Shown here: positions 43,150 to 53,940 of the stretch, piece by piece
Numbering within the stretch: the stretch's first letter is position 1
How the letters are laid out: the number at the start of each line of letters is the position of its first letter
Origin: Sabethes cyaneus
Lineage: Eukaryota > Arthropoda > Insecta > Diptera > Culicidae
Assembly (NCBI RefSeq): GCF_943734655.1
Contig: NC_071353.1
Coordinates: forward strand, 153,836,179 to 153,900,178
Reading direction: 5' to 3'
DNA length: 64,000 bases
Notes under the pieces: generated by a model
The model's input: the letters and a program-made list of their open reading frames with translations, nothing else
Told to the model about the DNA's origin: nothing
The model's database searches: none
Translations under genes and position numbers: made by a program

Positions 43150-44690
43150 TTAGGGGACTGTAAATGGCGTATGGGGGTGCGTATTGGACTTGAGGATAGA
43201 AAAACTCGTATTGTCGGTGGTGACCATCAGAGATCCCAAATATATGAACTCATCAACCATTCCCAGTGCATCGTCGTATATAGTCACTGTTCGTAGGAGG
43301 CGAACATTATTTTCTCTGGAGCTTCCTCCTACAATATATTTGATTTTCGACGTCTTGATTTGTAACCAAATCCCACTAGCCTCCGTTTTCAGTCTGGCGT
43401 AGATTGCCTCTGCCGTCCCAAAGTTTCTAGTAATGAGATCAAGGTCGTCTGCGAACGTTAGGAGACGGCTACTTTTGCTGAAGATCGTGCCTCTCGTTTC
43501 GGTGCTCGATCGCCAGATCACACTTTCAATAGCTAAATAACCTACAGGATAGTCCATTCCCTTGCCGCAATCCTCTGCGCGATTCGAAGGAACTCGAGAG
43601 TACCCCCGAAACACGCGCGTGGCATATCACTTGCTCCAAGCTGGCTTCCATTTGTCCGGTAAACCATTCTCGTGCATTATCTGCCATAGTTCTATTGTAT
43701 CCTATTCTGGTGTCACTCGTGTGTGAGCTATAGATATAGGACACAGCATTTCCCAGTGAGTGCTATCAGTTAAGTAGTTTTTTTCACTGTTTTGTTATTT
43801 TGTTCCTCCTTGTACTGGCGGCAATATATAAAGTCTTAGCTTATTTCGTGCGTCTTTCCGATCCGATCTTGATCCTATACCGGATTTGATGCAAACACCC
43901 TTGTTTGCAGAGTAGTTGTCCGGTATTTTAGCAACATGTCCTGCCCATCGTACTTATCCAGCTTTAACCACCTTTTGAATACTGCGTTCGCCATAGAGCT
44001 GTGAGAAATTTTGGTTCATCCTCCGTCTCCACTCCGCCTCCATTGTCTCCATTGTCCGCCGTTGCCAGTGAGTGAGCTAAGTAAGACAAATTCGTCAACT
44101 GCCTCAAACTTATCGCCGTCGAATGTTGCACATATATACCGTTAACCTAACTTTAAACCGCTTTGAACTTGACAATCCACCCGAAATTCGAACACAGTAC
44201 TGCGTATCATCCATCATAGATTGAATCGATTTCACCCGCTTTCTGGGGAAACCGTTCTCATCCCTGATTTTAGCTATTTTCGGTTGATGGTATCACATGC
44301 AGCTTTGAAGTCAACAAACATATGGTGAAATTCGGTATTCACGGCCCTTTTGGAGGATCTGCCGCAGTGTAAATATTTGATCTGTTGATGACCGCCCTTC
44401 AACAAAACCAAGTTGCAAATGCCCACAGATGTTATTTTTCAGCTGCATGATGGTTTCGTTAATTTCGCCTATCGTTGGGGCTAGCTCCTGTTTTCCATTT
44501 GTCGCACCAGGCACTTCACGATCGTCCGACGATACTGATACTGACAATGTTAACCCGACAAATTTCGGCTCGCGGCACAGTGCCTTTGCGGGAACCGTTC
44601 TGTTCAGACCTTTCACGTTCTCCTGATCCATCACCCTCCTGAATTCAGCGTCAAACCAGTCGTTTGCAATGATTGCAGCCAATGGCTCTT
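43150..44690 (-). pseudogene. Non-LTR RT relic 4, rearranged
   Basis: From right to left on the minus strand: NDWFDAEFRRVMDQEN, CGHLQLGFVEGRSSTDQIFT and LRQILQKGREYRISPY (44310-44690); a tail fragment with RWAGHVAKIPDNYSANK (about 43870-43960); then FESRRGLRQGNGLSCRLF, LLTFADDLDLITRNFGTAEA and VDEFIYLGSLMVTTDN (43190-43740). The tail lies between N-terminal and core parts, so the copy is scrambled or composed of pieces. Same family as relics 1-3. Confidence 0.8.
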
Positions 44691-44699
44691 TGGATGTTG

Positions 44700-44930
44700 T
44701 TCAAGTCCACAGTCCAAGAGAAGGGCTGTCGTCCAGTTTTTAAACAAATTCAAAGCAGTTTTAGGAAAATTTTTAGAACAGTTTTAGACTAGTTCCAGAG
44801 AAGCTTCTGGCCAGTTCCTGTAATTTTGAATCTGTTTCAGAGCAGTTTCTAAACAATTTCTGAGCAGATCCAGAGTAGCTTGAAAGCAGATATGGAGTGG
44901 CTCAAGGGGGCATAGTACTTTTTACACCAT
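44700..44930 (+). repeat. AGTTTCAGA-type minisatellite, block 1
   Basis: Imperfect 10-13-bp iterations such as CAGTTTTAGACTAGTTCC and CAGTTTCTAAACAATTTC. The same degenerate unit forms blocks at 48290-49400 and 51040-51490. Confidence 0.75.
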
Positions 44931-45025
44931 ATTTTTTCTTATTTCAAATATTTTTTTTTTTTGATAACGCGAAAAGCGAATTGATTTGGGTTTTTTGCAT
45001 TCTGAACATTGCATTTTATACTAAT

Positions 45026-47668
45026 ACTAGCTGACCCGACAAACTTCGTATTGCCACAAATTAACCTGTGTTGTACATAAATCATGAATCTCGGATGATC
45101 TTTGTCACAATCTCGAGTTTTGCAAGGCCCCCAGTGGGCGGCGCTTCCGACGGCAGGTCACCGGCAACACTCGCGACCGTCTCGTCCTGAATGATCTAGT
45201 GTTACTATAGATAGTTTTTGTGGTCTTGTATTGACTAATGTTTTATGGAAGAGTCTCGAATTTCTCGAGTTCGATTAGTTTTTGAGTTTCGCAAAAATTT
45301 CTGTTTTATTTGTATGAGAGTCCATATCCCCCTACCACAGGGGTGAGAGGTCTCTAACTATCGTAAAATAAATTCAAGACTCCAAAATCTCCCGCATGCC
45401 AAATTTGGTTCCATTTGCTTGATTAGTTCTCAAGTTATAAGGAAATTTGAATTTCATTTGTATGGGAGCTCCCCTCTTAAAAGGGGAAGGGGTCGTAATT
45501 CACCATAGAAAAAATTTCTGCCATCTAAAACTCCCACATGCCAAATTTGGTTCCATTTGATTGATTAGTTCTCGAGATAAGAGGAAATTTGCATTTCATT
45601 TGTATGGAAGCCGACCCTCTTAAAGGGGAGATGGGCCATAACTCGCTTTCTAAAGAAGAGAGGGGTGTCAATTCACCATAGAAAAAAATCTTGCGTCCAA
45701 AACCACTTACATGTCAAATTTGGTTCCATTTGCTTGATTAGTTCTCGAGTTATGAGGAAATTTGTTTTTCATTTGTATAGGAGCCCCCCCTCTTAAAGTG
45801 GGGAATCCATAGAAAATATACCATAGAAAATATTCTTGCCCCCAAAAACACCCACATGATAAATTTGGTTCCATTTGCTTGATTAGCTCTAGAGTTATGA
45901 GGAAATTTGTATTTCGTTTGTATGAGAGCCCCCCCTCTTAAAAAGGTAAGGGGTCCTAATTCATCATAGAAAAAATGGTTGCCTCCAAAAACACCCACAT
46001 GCCAAATATGGTTCCATTTGCTTGATTAGTTCTCGAATTATGAGGAAATTTGTATTTCATTTGTGTAGAAGCATCCCCTCTTAAAGTTGGGAGGGGTCCT
46101 AATTCACCATAGAAAATATTTTTGCCTTCAGAAACCTCCACATGCCAAGTTTGGTTCTATTTGCTTGATTAGTTCTCGAGTTATGAGGAAATTTGAATTT
46201 CATTTGTATAGGAGTGGGTAGTCCCAATTCATTATAGAAAAAAATTTTGTCTCCAAAAACACCCACGTGCCAAATTTGGTTCCATTTGCTTGATTAGTTC
46301 TCGAGTTATGAGGAAATTTGTATTTCGTTTGTATAGGAGCCCCCCCTCTTAAAGTTGGGAGGGGTCCTAATTCACCATAGAAAATATTCTTGCCCTCGAA
46401 AACTTTCACATGCCAAATTTGGTTTCATTTGCTTGATTAGCTCTCGAGTTATGAGGAAATTTGTATTTCATGTGTATAGGAGCCCCCCCTCCTAAAGTGA
46501 AGAGGGGTCCCAGTTCATCATAGAAAAAATTTTTGTCTCGAAAAACACCCACGTGTCAAATTTGGTTCCATTTGCTGGATTAGTTCTAGAGTTATGAGGA
46601 AATTTGTATTTCGTTTGTATAGGAGCCCCCCCTCTTAAAGTGGGGAGGGGTTCTAATTCACCATAGAAAATATTCATGCCCTAGTAAACTTTCACATGCC
46701 CAATTTGGTTCCATTTGCTTGATTAATTCTCGAGTTATGAGGAAATTTGTATTTCGTTTGTATAGGAGCCCCCCCTCTTAAAGTTGGGAGGGGTCCTAAT
46801 TCACCATAGAAAATATTCTTGCCCTCGAAAACTTTCACATGCCAAATTTGGTTTCATTTGCTTGATTAGCTCTCGAGTTATGAGGAAATTTGTATTTCAT
46901 GTGTATAGGAGCCCCCCCTCCTAAAGTGAAGAGGGGTCCCAGTTCATCATAGAAAAAATTTTTGTCTCGAAAAACACCCACGTGTCAAATTTGGTTCCAT
47001 TTGCTGGATTAGTTCTAGAGTTATGAGGAAATTTGTATTTCGTTTGTATAGGAGCCCCCCCTCTTAAAGTGGGGAGGGGTTCTAATTCACCATAGAAAAT
47101 ATTCATGCCCTAGTAAACTTTCACATGCCCAATTTGGTTCCATTTGCTTGATTAATTCTCGAGTTATGAGGAAATTTGCATTTCATTTGTATAGGAGCCC
47201 CCCTTCCTAAAGTGGGGAGGGGTCCCAATTCACCATAGAAAATATTCTTGCTCTCGAAAACTTTCACATGCCAAATTTTGTTCCATTTGCTTGATTAGTT
47301 CTTCAGTTATGAGGAAATTTGTATGGAAGCCCCCCCTTTTAAAGAGGAGAGGAGTTATAATTCCCCTTATAAAGAGGGGAGGGGTCTCAATTTACCATAG
47401 AATAAATTCTTGTCACCGAAAATACCCACATGCCAAATTTTGTTCTATTTGCTTGATTAGTTGTCGAGTTATGCAGAAATTTGTGTTTCATTTGTATGGG
47501 AGCCCCCCCTCTTAGTGGGGGGAGGGGTTTCTAACCATCACTAAAACCTTTCCTGGCCCCAAAAACCCTCTACATGCATATTTTCATGCCGATTGGTTCA
47601 GTAGTTTTCGATTCTATAAGGAACATACGGACAGACAGACAGAAATCCTTCTTTATAGGTATAAAAGA
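45026..47668 (+). repeat. 143-bp tandem repeat array within a CTAGCTGACCCG...GACA element
   Basis: The element begins CTAGCTGACCCGACAAACTT and ends ACAGACAGACAGAAATCC near 47648. Between lie about fifteen units, mostly at 143-bp spacing, each with CATGCCAAATTTGGTTCC, TTGATTAGTTCTCGAGTTAT, GAGGAAATTTGTATTTC and a CCCCCCCTCTTAAAG box. Short open frames of 61-82 codons recur because 143 is not a multiple of 3; they are not genes. Confidence 0.9.
46321..47178 (+). repeat. Exact 429-bp tandem duplication (3 x 143 bp)
   Basis: Bases 46321-46749 and 46750-47178 appear identical by eye, whereas neighbouring 143-bp units differ clearly from one another. The homogenised unit is therefore a trimer, a higher-order repeat. 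Confidence 0.9.
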
Positions 47669-47879
47669 TTTACAATTTTGTTTGCAATGTGAACCTCTTC
47701 CCCTCTCCCCTACGGCTCCTTGAACATGATAATTCGAAAAAAACATGATGTGCGGTACCATGGATTGGTGCTGAGGGCCTTATCCGAATTGAAAAATTCC
47801 AAAACGACATGAAAGTATGTATATTAAATTATCTCGTGTTTGACCCATCCTTTTTTTTAATTCGAACGCTTAACAAAAT

Positions 47880-48240
47880 GGCGGATTGGCCAAACCTCGT
47901 GATTTTAGTCATGACCTTGAAATGCGGTCAGGCATATATTAATATTTTTTGAAACGATGGTACTACAATTGATGAAGGGACGGTAAGGGAAAGTAATGAA
48001 GACGGATTTTTTTTGGTAGGTAGGTAGCTACGCTTAACAAGTTGTCGTTGTGACTCATACCTTTTGTCCAATGCTGGAAGGTGCATGGGTCGAATCAAGC
48101 TATAATCTGAGATTATAACCGAATTTGAACCACAGAGGCGCTGGACAAAAGGAGTCTGCACAACCCCTCTCATTAACGTAACGACATGGGTTGGGCTATT
48201 TTTAGACACAAATTGTGTCTCTTCCTCCACCTACTGTAGA
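47880..48240 (-). repeat. Copy of the GAAACGATG hairpin repeat (see 59985-60433)
   Basis: GAAACGATGGTACTACAATTG, GTTGTCGTTGTGACTCATAC and GAGGCGCTGGACAAAAGGAG match the complement of 60130-60470. Similarity continues past the apparent terminal repeat (TCGTGATTTTAGTCATGACC). Confidence 0.75.
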
Positions 48241-48289
48241 GACCACCGACCGAGAAGTTTTAATCTAACATAAATATCTCATTTTTTAA

Positions 48290-49400
48290 ATAGTTCTGGA
48301 GTTATCTCAAGAAGTTTCAAAGCACTTTTAGATAGGTTTTAAAAAAAATCAGAGCCTCTGTAGCCTCAAAGTAGCATTAGAGTAGCTTCGAAGGAGTTTT
48401 AAAATAGAAAAGTTTCAGAACAGTTTCTGAGAAGCTTCAGAATAAGTTTTTTGAGAAGTTTCAGAACTTCAGAACGATTTTTGAGCAGTCTTCAAACACA
48501 TTCACAGCACTCCTTCGAGTAGTTTCAAAGCAGTTTTATAGCAGCTTCTAAACAGTTTCAGAACAGTTTGTGGGTAGTTTCGAAACAATTTGCGGGCAGT
48601 TTTGGGACAGTTTTGAAACGGTAGTAGTGCAGCATCGAATTTTTTTTAGAGCAACTTCATAGTAGTATCAGACAAGTTTCAGAACAAAGTCAATCTAGTT
48701 TCGGAACAATTTTTATAATAGCTTTGGAGTAATTCCAGAGAAGTTTGTGTGGCAGTTTTAAAGCTGTTATGGACCTGTTTCAGTGTAGTTTCTAGATAGT
48801 TGCTGTGAGATTAAGAAATGTCAAAGCAGTTTCTGAGAAATTTCATAGCAATTTATAACAATTTTACCTCAGTATCTGTAAAGTATTGAATAGTAATAAT
48901 AGGAATATCAAAGCAACGTCGAAGTAGTTTCAGAGTACATTTAGAACTGTTTTCGCGGAGTTTCGAAGTAGTTTCAGAAGTGTAAAAAAGGAGCTTCAAA
49001 GAAGTTTTAGGAAAATTTTATAGTAAATTCAAAGCAATTTCAGAACAATTTTACAGTAGTTTCAGAGTAATTCTAGAACAGTTTAAGAACAGCTTCAATG
49101 TAGTTTCTTAGCAGTTTCAGTCAAATTTTAGAACAGTTTTGGGTCTATTCCAGAGTATTTGCAGAGCAGTGTCTGAACAGTTTCGGAACAGTTCAGATCA
49201 GTTTTATAGCAGGTTCAAAGTTGTTTAGGGTATTTTCGAAGAATAGTTTCAGAATAGTTTCTGAGCAGTTTTGGAGCAGTTTTCGAACGGTTTAAAAGCA
49301 GTTTTGAGTTTTCTCGAAGATGTTTCAGGACAATTCTTTTTCCTCAGCAGTTTCTGAGTAATTTCGGACAGGTATAAAAAAGTAAGAGAAATTTTAGAAA
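48290..49400 (+). repeat. AGTTTCAGA-type minisatellite, block 2
   Basis: More than 1 kb of degenerate units such as AGTTTCAGAACAGTTT, AGTAGTTTCAAAGC and TTTGAGCAG, without perfect periodicity. The last 280 bp are duplicated at 51080-51370. Confidence 0.8.
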
Positions 49401-49404
49401 ACTG

Positions 49405-50008
49405 TTAGTTGTATGGAAGCCTCCACTCTTAAAAGGAAGAGGGGTCATTATTCCCCTCCTAAAGAGGGGAGGGGTCTCAATTCGCCATAGAAAATAAAAT
49501 TGCCTATAAAAACACCCACATGCTAAATTTGGTTCCATTTGCTTGATTGGTTCTCGAGTTATGGGTAAATTTGTATTTCATTTGTATGGGAGCCCCCCTC
49601 CTAAAAAGGTAAGGAGTCTCAATTCATCATAGAAAAAATTCATGTCTCCAAAAACACCCACATGCCAAATATGGTTACATTTGATTAATTAGTTTTCGAG
49701 TTATGAGGAAATTTGTATTTCAGTTGGGGAGGGGTCTCAATTCACCATAGAAAAAAATCTTGTCTCCAAAAACACCCACATGTAAAATTTTGTTCCATTT
49801 TCTTGATTCGGGCTCGAGTTATGTAGAAATTTGGGTTTCCTTTGTATGGGAGCCCCCCCTCTTAGTGGAGGGAGGGGCCTCTAACCATCATAAGAACCCT
49901 CCCTGGCCCCGAAAACCCCTACAAGCAAATTTTCACGCCAATCGGTTCAGTAGTTCTCGATTCTATAAGGAACAGGGACAGACAGACAGAAATCCATTTT
50001 TATATATA
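49405..50008 (+). repeat. 143-bp-type units, 5'-truncated element ending in GACAGACAGACAG
   Basis: About four units, then the closing CGCCAATCGGTTCAGTAG and GACAGACAGACAGAAATCC with a TATATATAAG tail. It is followed directly by the head of the next element at 50012. Confidence 0.85.
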
Positions 50009-50011
50009 AGA

Positions 50012-51035
50012 CTAGCTGACCCGACAAACTTCGTATTGCCACAAATTAACCTGTGTTGTACATAAATCATGAATCTCGGATAATCTTTGTCACAATCTCG
50101 AGTTTTGCAAGCCCCCCAGTGGGCGGCGCTTCCGACGGCGGGTCACCGGCAACACTCGCACACACTGAATAACCTAGTGTTACTATAGATAGTTTTTGTG
50201 GTCTTGTATTGACTAATGTTTTATGGAAGAGTCTCGAATCTCTCGAGTTCGATTAGTTTTTGAGTTTCGCAAAAATTTCTGTTTTATTTGTATGAGAGTC
50301 CATATCCCCCTACCACAGGGGTGAGAGGTCTCTAACTATCGTAAAATAAATTCAAGACTCCAAAATCTCCCACATGCCAAATTTGGTTCCATTTGCTTGA
50401 TTAGTTCTCGAGTTATGAGGAAATTTGTTTTTCATTTGTGTAGAAGCACCCCCTCTTAAAGTTGGGAGGGGTCCTAATTCACCATAGAAAATATTTTTGC
50501 CTCCAGAAACCTCCACATGCCAAATTTGGTTCTATTTGCTTGAATAGTTCTTGAGTTATGAGGAAATTTGAATTTCATTTGTATAGGAGCCCCCCCTCCT
50601 AAAGTGGGGAGGGGTCCTAATTCACCATAGAAAATATTCTTGTCTACAAAAACACCCACATGCCAAATATGGTTCCATTTGCTTGATTAATTCTCGAATT
50701 ATGAGGAAATTTGTATTTCATTTGTATAGGAGCCCCCCCTCTTAAAGTGGGATGGGTCCTAATTCACCATAGAAAATATTTTGGCCTCCAAAAACTTCCA
50801 CATACCAAATTTGGTTACATTTGCTTGATTAGTTCTCGAGTTATGAGGAAATTTCTATTTCATTTGTATGGGAGCCCCCCTCTTAGGGGGGTAGGGGTCT
50901 CTAATCATCATTAAAACTTTCCCTGGCCCCAAAAGCCTCTACATGCAAATTTTCACGCCGATTGGTTCAGTAGTTTTTGATTCTATAAGGAACATCCCGA
51001 CAGATAGACAGACAAAAAACTATTTTTATAGGTAT
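50012..51035 (+). repeat. Second CTAGCTGACCCG...GACA element with 143-bp units
   Basis: It has the same head as 45026 (over 150 bp nearly identical, including AACCTGTGTTGTACATAAAT). Five to six repeat units follow, then the closing GCCGATTGGTTCAGTAG and GACAGATAGACAGAC. It is shorter than the first element only in unit number. Confidence 0.88.
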
Positions 51036-51490
51036 AGATTCAAAGCTATTTCAGAACAATTTTAGAGTAGTTTCAGAGTAATTTTAGAACAGTTTTGGGT
51101 CTATTCCAGAGTATTTTCAGAGCAGTGTCTGAATAGTTTCGGAACAGTTCAGATCAGTTTCATAACAGGTCCAAGTGGTTTAGGGTATTTTCAAAGATGG
51201 TTTCAGAACGGTTGCCGAGCAGTTTCGAAGCAGTTTTCAAACAAAAAAGCAGTTTTCAAGCAGTTTTGGAGTTTCCTGGAAGATGTTTCAGGGCAATTCT
51301 TTTTCCTCAGCAGTCTCTGAGTAATTTCGGACAGGTATAAAAAATGCAGAGTAATTTTAGAATACTGTTAGAGAGGTTTTCTAGCAACTCCTAAACCATT
51401 TCAGAGCAGTCGTTTGAGTTTAAGAATAGGTTCTAAGAACAGTTTCAGGTCGATTTCAGAACAGTTTTTGAGAAGCTTCAGAACGGTTAA
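51036..51490 (+). repeat. AGTTTCAGA-type minisatellite, block 3
   Basis: 51080-51370 aligns with 49120-49410, including non-periodic landmarks such as TTCTTTTTCCTCAGCAGT and TTTCGGACAGGTATAAAAAA, showing a segmental duplication. Confidence 0.8.
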
Positions 51491-51499
51491 CAAATGTAC

Positions 51500-53400
51500 C
51501 GTTAAGAAAAAGCAAACGTGAAATTCGTAAAAATCTGCCGTGGTGGAATGCTAATCTTCGGAATCTTCGAAATCGCTCCAAAATCGTTCTGGTGCTACGT
51601 TAAAGATCGTCAATCTACCAAACGGGTACCGAAAAACATGCGTTACCACGGAATCGCTGCGGCTACGCTACAGGAGTCCGTGAATATGTTCTCGTCTTTC
51701 CTTCAAAGTGTGTCAAGTAATAACTCACCACCTTTCCCAGCTAGCATTTTCATATGTATATAAAAGATAAAAATCAGCAGTACATACAGATATTGTTGGC
51801 GGAACTTTCGAGGAAAAGTAGTAAGACACCTGTCTTTTAGCAGCACGTACTGGTGTAGCTTTAAAGCTGCAATTTATTTTAATTGTATATAGTTAGATTT
51901 AAGTTTTAATTTGTTTCAAACTTACATTTTTAATGTTCTTGGGTTTATAGGTTAGTTTCTCCTCCTCTCTGTTCCAACTTCCAACTATCTGTCCTATAAT
52001 TTCCATAATTTTAAGTTTCATTTTAAATATTTATAAAATTTTATTTGTTTTCCTACCTTTCACTATCTCTAACTTTTCAAACACCTATCTTTTCACAAAT
52101 CTTTAATTTTATTATTCATTTAAACTGTAAACTTCTATAGCTTTTACTGCAAGCTCTTATCTTTTCAACTTCAACTTCGAAATGACTTTCAACTTTTACC
52201 TTTTTTTGTTTCCTCTGAGACTATTGGTATTCCGTGAAACGGTACTCCGCGATATGGTCTTCGGCGAAATGTTATACAACCCGACTATATATGTATTTAT
52301 ATTCGATAATATCCGATTAAGCGCGACTCGCTTCGTAATGCTATACGATTTTGTGCTGAAAATCTTATGTATGTCAGTTATTATCATTATATACGATAGA
52401 AAATCAACTTTCGCGCACTTTATCAGACTTTAATTACGATTTCGAATTTATTAAGTGATATTTACGATAATTTTCGTACTTTGACATACGAGTTGGTGCT
52501 AACTGGGTTGTCTGAAGCGTACTTGGACAGTATTCCGCAGTATGATGTAAATATGTTTCGAATGAATTTTTCGCCCCACGATGTCCTGCTTAAGCTGCAA
52601 TCCATCGATGGACCAAAAGGACCCGGTCCTGATGAGTTGCCACCGTTCTTTGTGAACAATTGTGCTGGTGCTCTGGCGTACCAGTATCCTAGCGTGTCAG
52701 TATCCTGTTTAACCGTTCGATCGCAGAGGTGTACTTTCCAACCATTTGGAAATCTGCCTCAATCACACCGATTCAAAAATCTGGTTCTCTCAACGAGGTG
52801 GCGGAGACGAATGAATCTTATGATTCAAAGTCTCCGTTAACAAATAAAAACCAACCAACCAACGAGGTGGAAAACTATCCTGGGATTTCCATTCTTAGCT
52901 GTCTACCTAAAGTGTTTGTAAGTATGGTGCACGATGAACTCTACCAATCTGTTAAATCCATAATTGCTGCAGATCAACATGGTTTAATAAAAAAACGCTC
53001 GACTACAACAAACTTGCTAAGCTACGTTTCGACTCTTGTGGACAAAATGGAAAAACGACAACAGGTCGACACTGTGTATGTCGATTTCGCCAAAGCTTTT
53101 GACAAGGTTCCACACATTCTGGCGGTTGAGAAGTTCAAAAGAATAGGGTAACCAGAATGGATAACACAATGGATCCTGCCTTATCTTACGGATCGGAGCT
53201 CAACAGCAAAGGTTTGTGGTATCTGCTCTACCCCATTCCAAATTCAGTCCCGTGTACCTCAGGGCAGCGTCCTGGGGCCATTGTGCTATTCGTTTTATTT
53301 ATTAACGATTTATGTCGGCAATTAAAGTCGCCAAAATTATTATACGCTGAAGACCTCTAATTCTGTCGAGTATAGATAATTGTATAGAATTTATTATACA
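51500..53400 (+). pseudogene. Jockey-like ORF2 relic (linker and RT)
   Basis: 51560-51730 reads EIAPKSFWCYVKDRQSTKRV and later QESVNMFSSFLQSVSSN, the linker before the RT in Jockey-type elements. 52440-53360 reads GPKGPGPDELPPFFVNN, VYFPTIWKSASITPIQKSGS, YPGISILSCLPKVF, VDTVYVDFAKAFDKVPH, SRVPQGSVLGPLLF-like (frameshifted) and LLYAEDL where FADD is expected. The active site is thus altered (AEDL), and there are frameshifts at about 52690 and 53150. Bases 51770-52440 are a non-matching AT-rich insertion or divergent stretch. Confidence 0.82.
52802..52860 (+). mobile_element. 59-bp 5'-truncated retroelement insertion, TSD AACGAGGTGG
   Basis: AACGAGGTGG occurs at 52792-52801 and 52861-52870. 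The 59 bp between contain a hairpin CGGAGAC...GTCTCCG and an A-rich tail AACAAATAAAAACCAACCAA. Excising it and one repeat reconnects the RT frame of the host relic, so the host sequence pre-dates it. Confidence 0.85.
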
Positions 53401-53439
53401 GTTTTTTAGACAATTGCGTCTCCTGTAAAATTAACTCAG

Positions 53440-53940
53440 TTGTTGGATCCTATAAAGAGATCAACAAGCGTTCAGGAGTTTAAGAATGGTGGTAGTGCGT
53501 GGAGTCCAACAGTGTCCAAGAGCCCAGGGAGTCTCGGATTGCAAGAGTTCAAGAATTTAAAAGTCCAAGTAATAAGCTCAAGAAGTGATCGAGGAAGAGT
53601 CTATGAAGGGTCCAAGAAAAATCCAAGAAAAGTCTTAGAAGCGTACAAGAAGTGATCAAGAAGAGTCTAAGAAGGGCCCAAGAAGTGCTTACGAAAAGTT
53701 CAAGAAGAGCCCAAGTAGCATGCAAGAAGAGAAGAGAAGAACCGAAGAAGACTCTTGGAAGAGACCAAGAAAAATTTGCAGACATGTTGGAAAAGAGGGC
53801 CAGAAGAATCCGAGAAGAGACATAGAAGAGCTTAAGGATAATGTCAAAAACGAGTTAAGGAAGAGTCTATAAAGAGATCATGAACAGTTCAAGAGTTTGA
53901 GAAACTAAGAAGAGTCGAAGAGTCCAAGAATCTGGCTTAT
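53440..53940 (+). repeat. Purine-rich degenerate tandem repeat, AAGAAGAGTCCAAG-type
   Basis: About 500 bp of imperfect AGTCCAAGAAGTGATC and AAGAAGAGTCTAAGAAG units of roughly 12-15 bp. No fixed higher period is visible. Confidence 0.75.

Noticed and set aside
46492..47106. Identical 61-codon minus-strand open frames repeated in the 45-51 kb region (FYGELxPLPTLRGGAPIQTKY-like)
   Set aside because: They are consequences of the 143-bp repeat; other units with the same DNA are out of frame or stopped, so they are not a peptide family.
45026..51035. CRISPR-like array (regular repeats with variable parts)
   Set aside because: The units are contiguous and similar over their whole 143 bp with no unique spacers, and the genome is eukaryotic.
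51518..51763. Independent small gene of 81 codons
   Set aside because: The frame contains the PKSFW.YVK linker motif of Jockey-type ORF2 and precedes an RT relic in the same orientation, so it belongs to that pseudogene.
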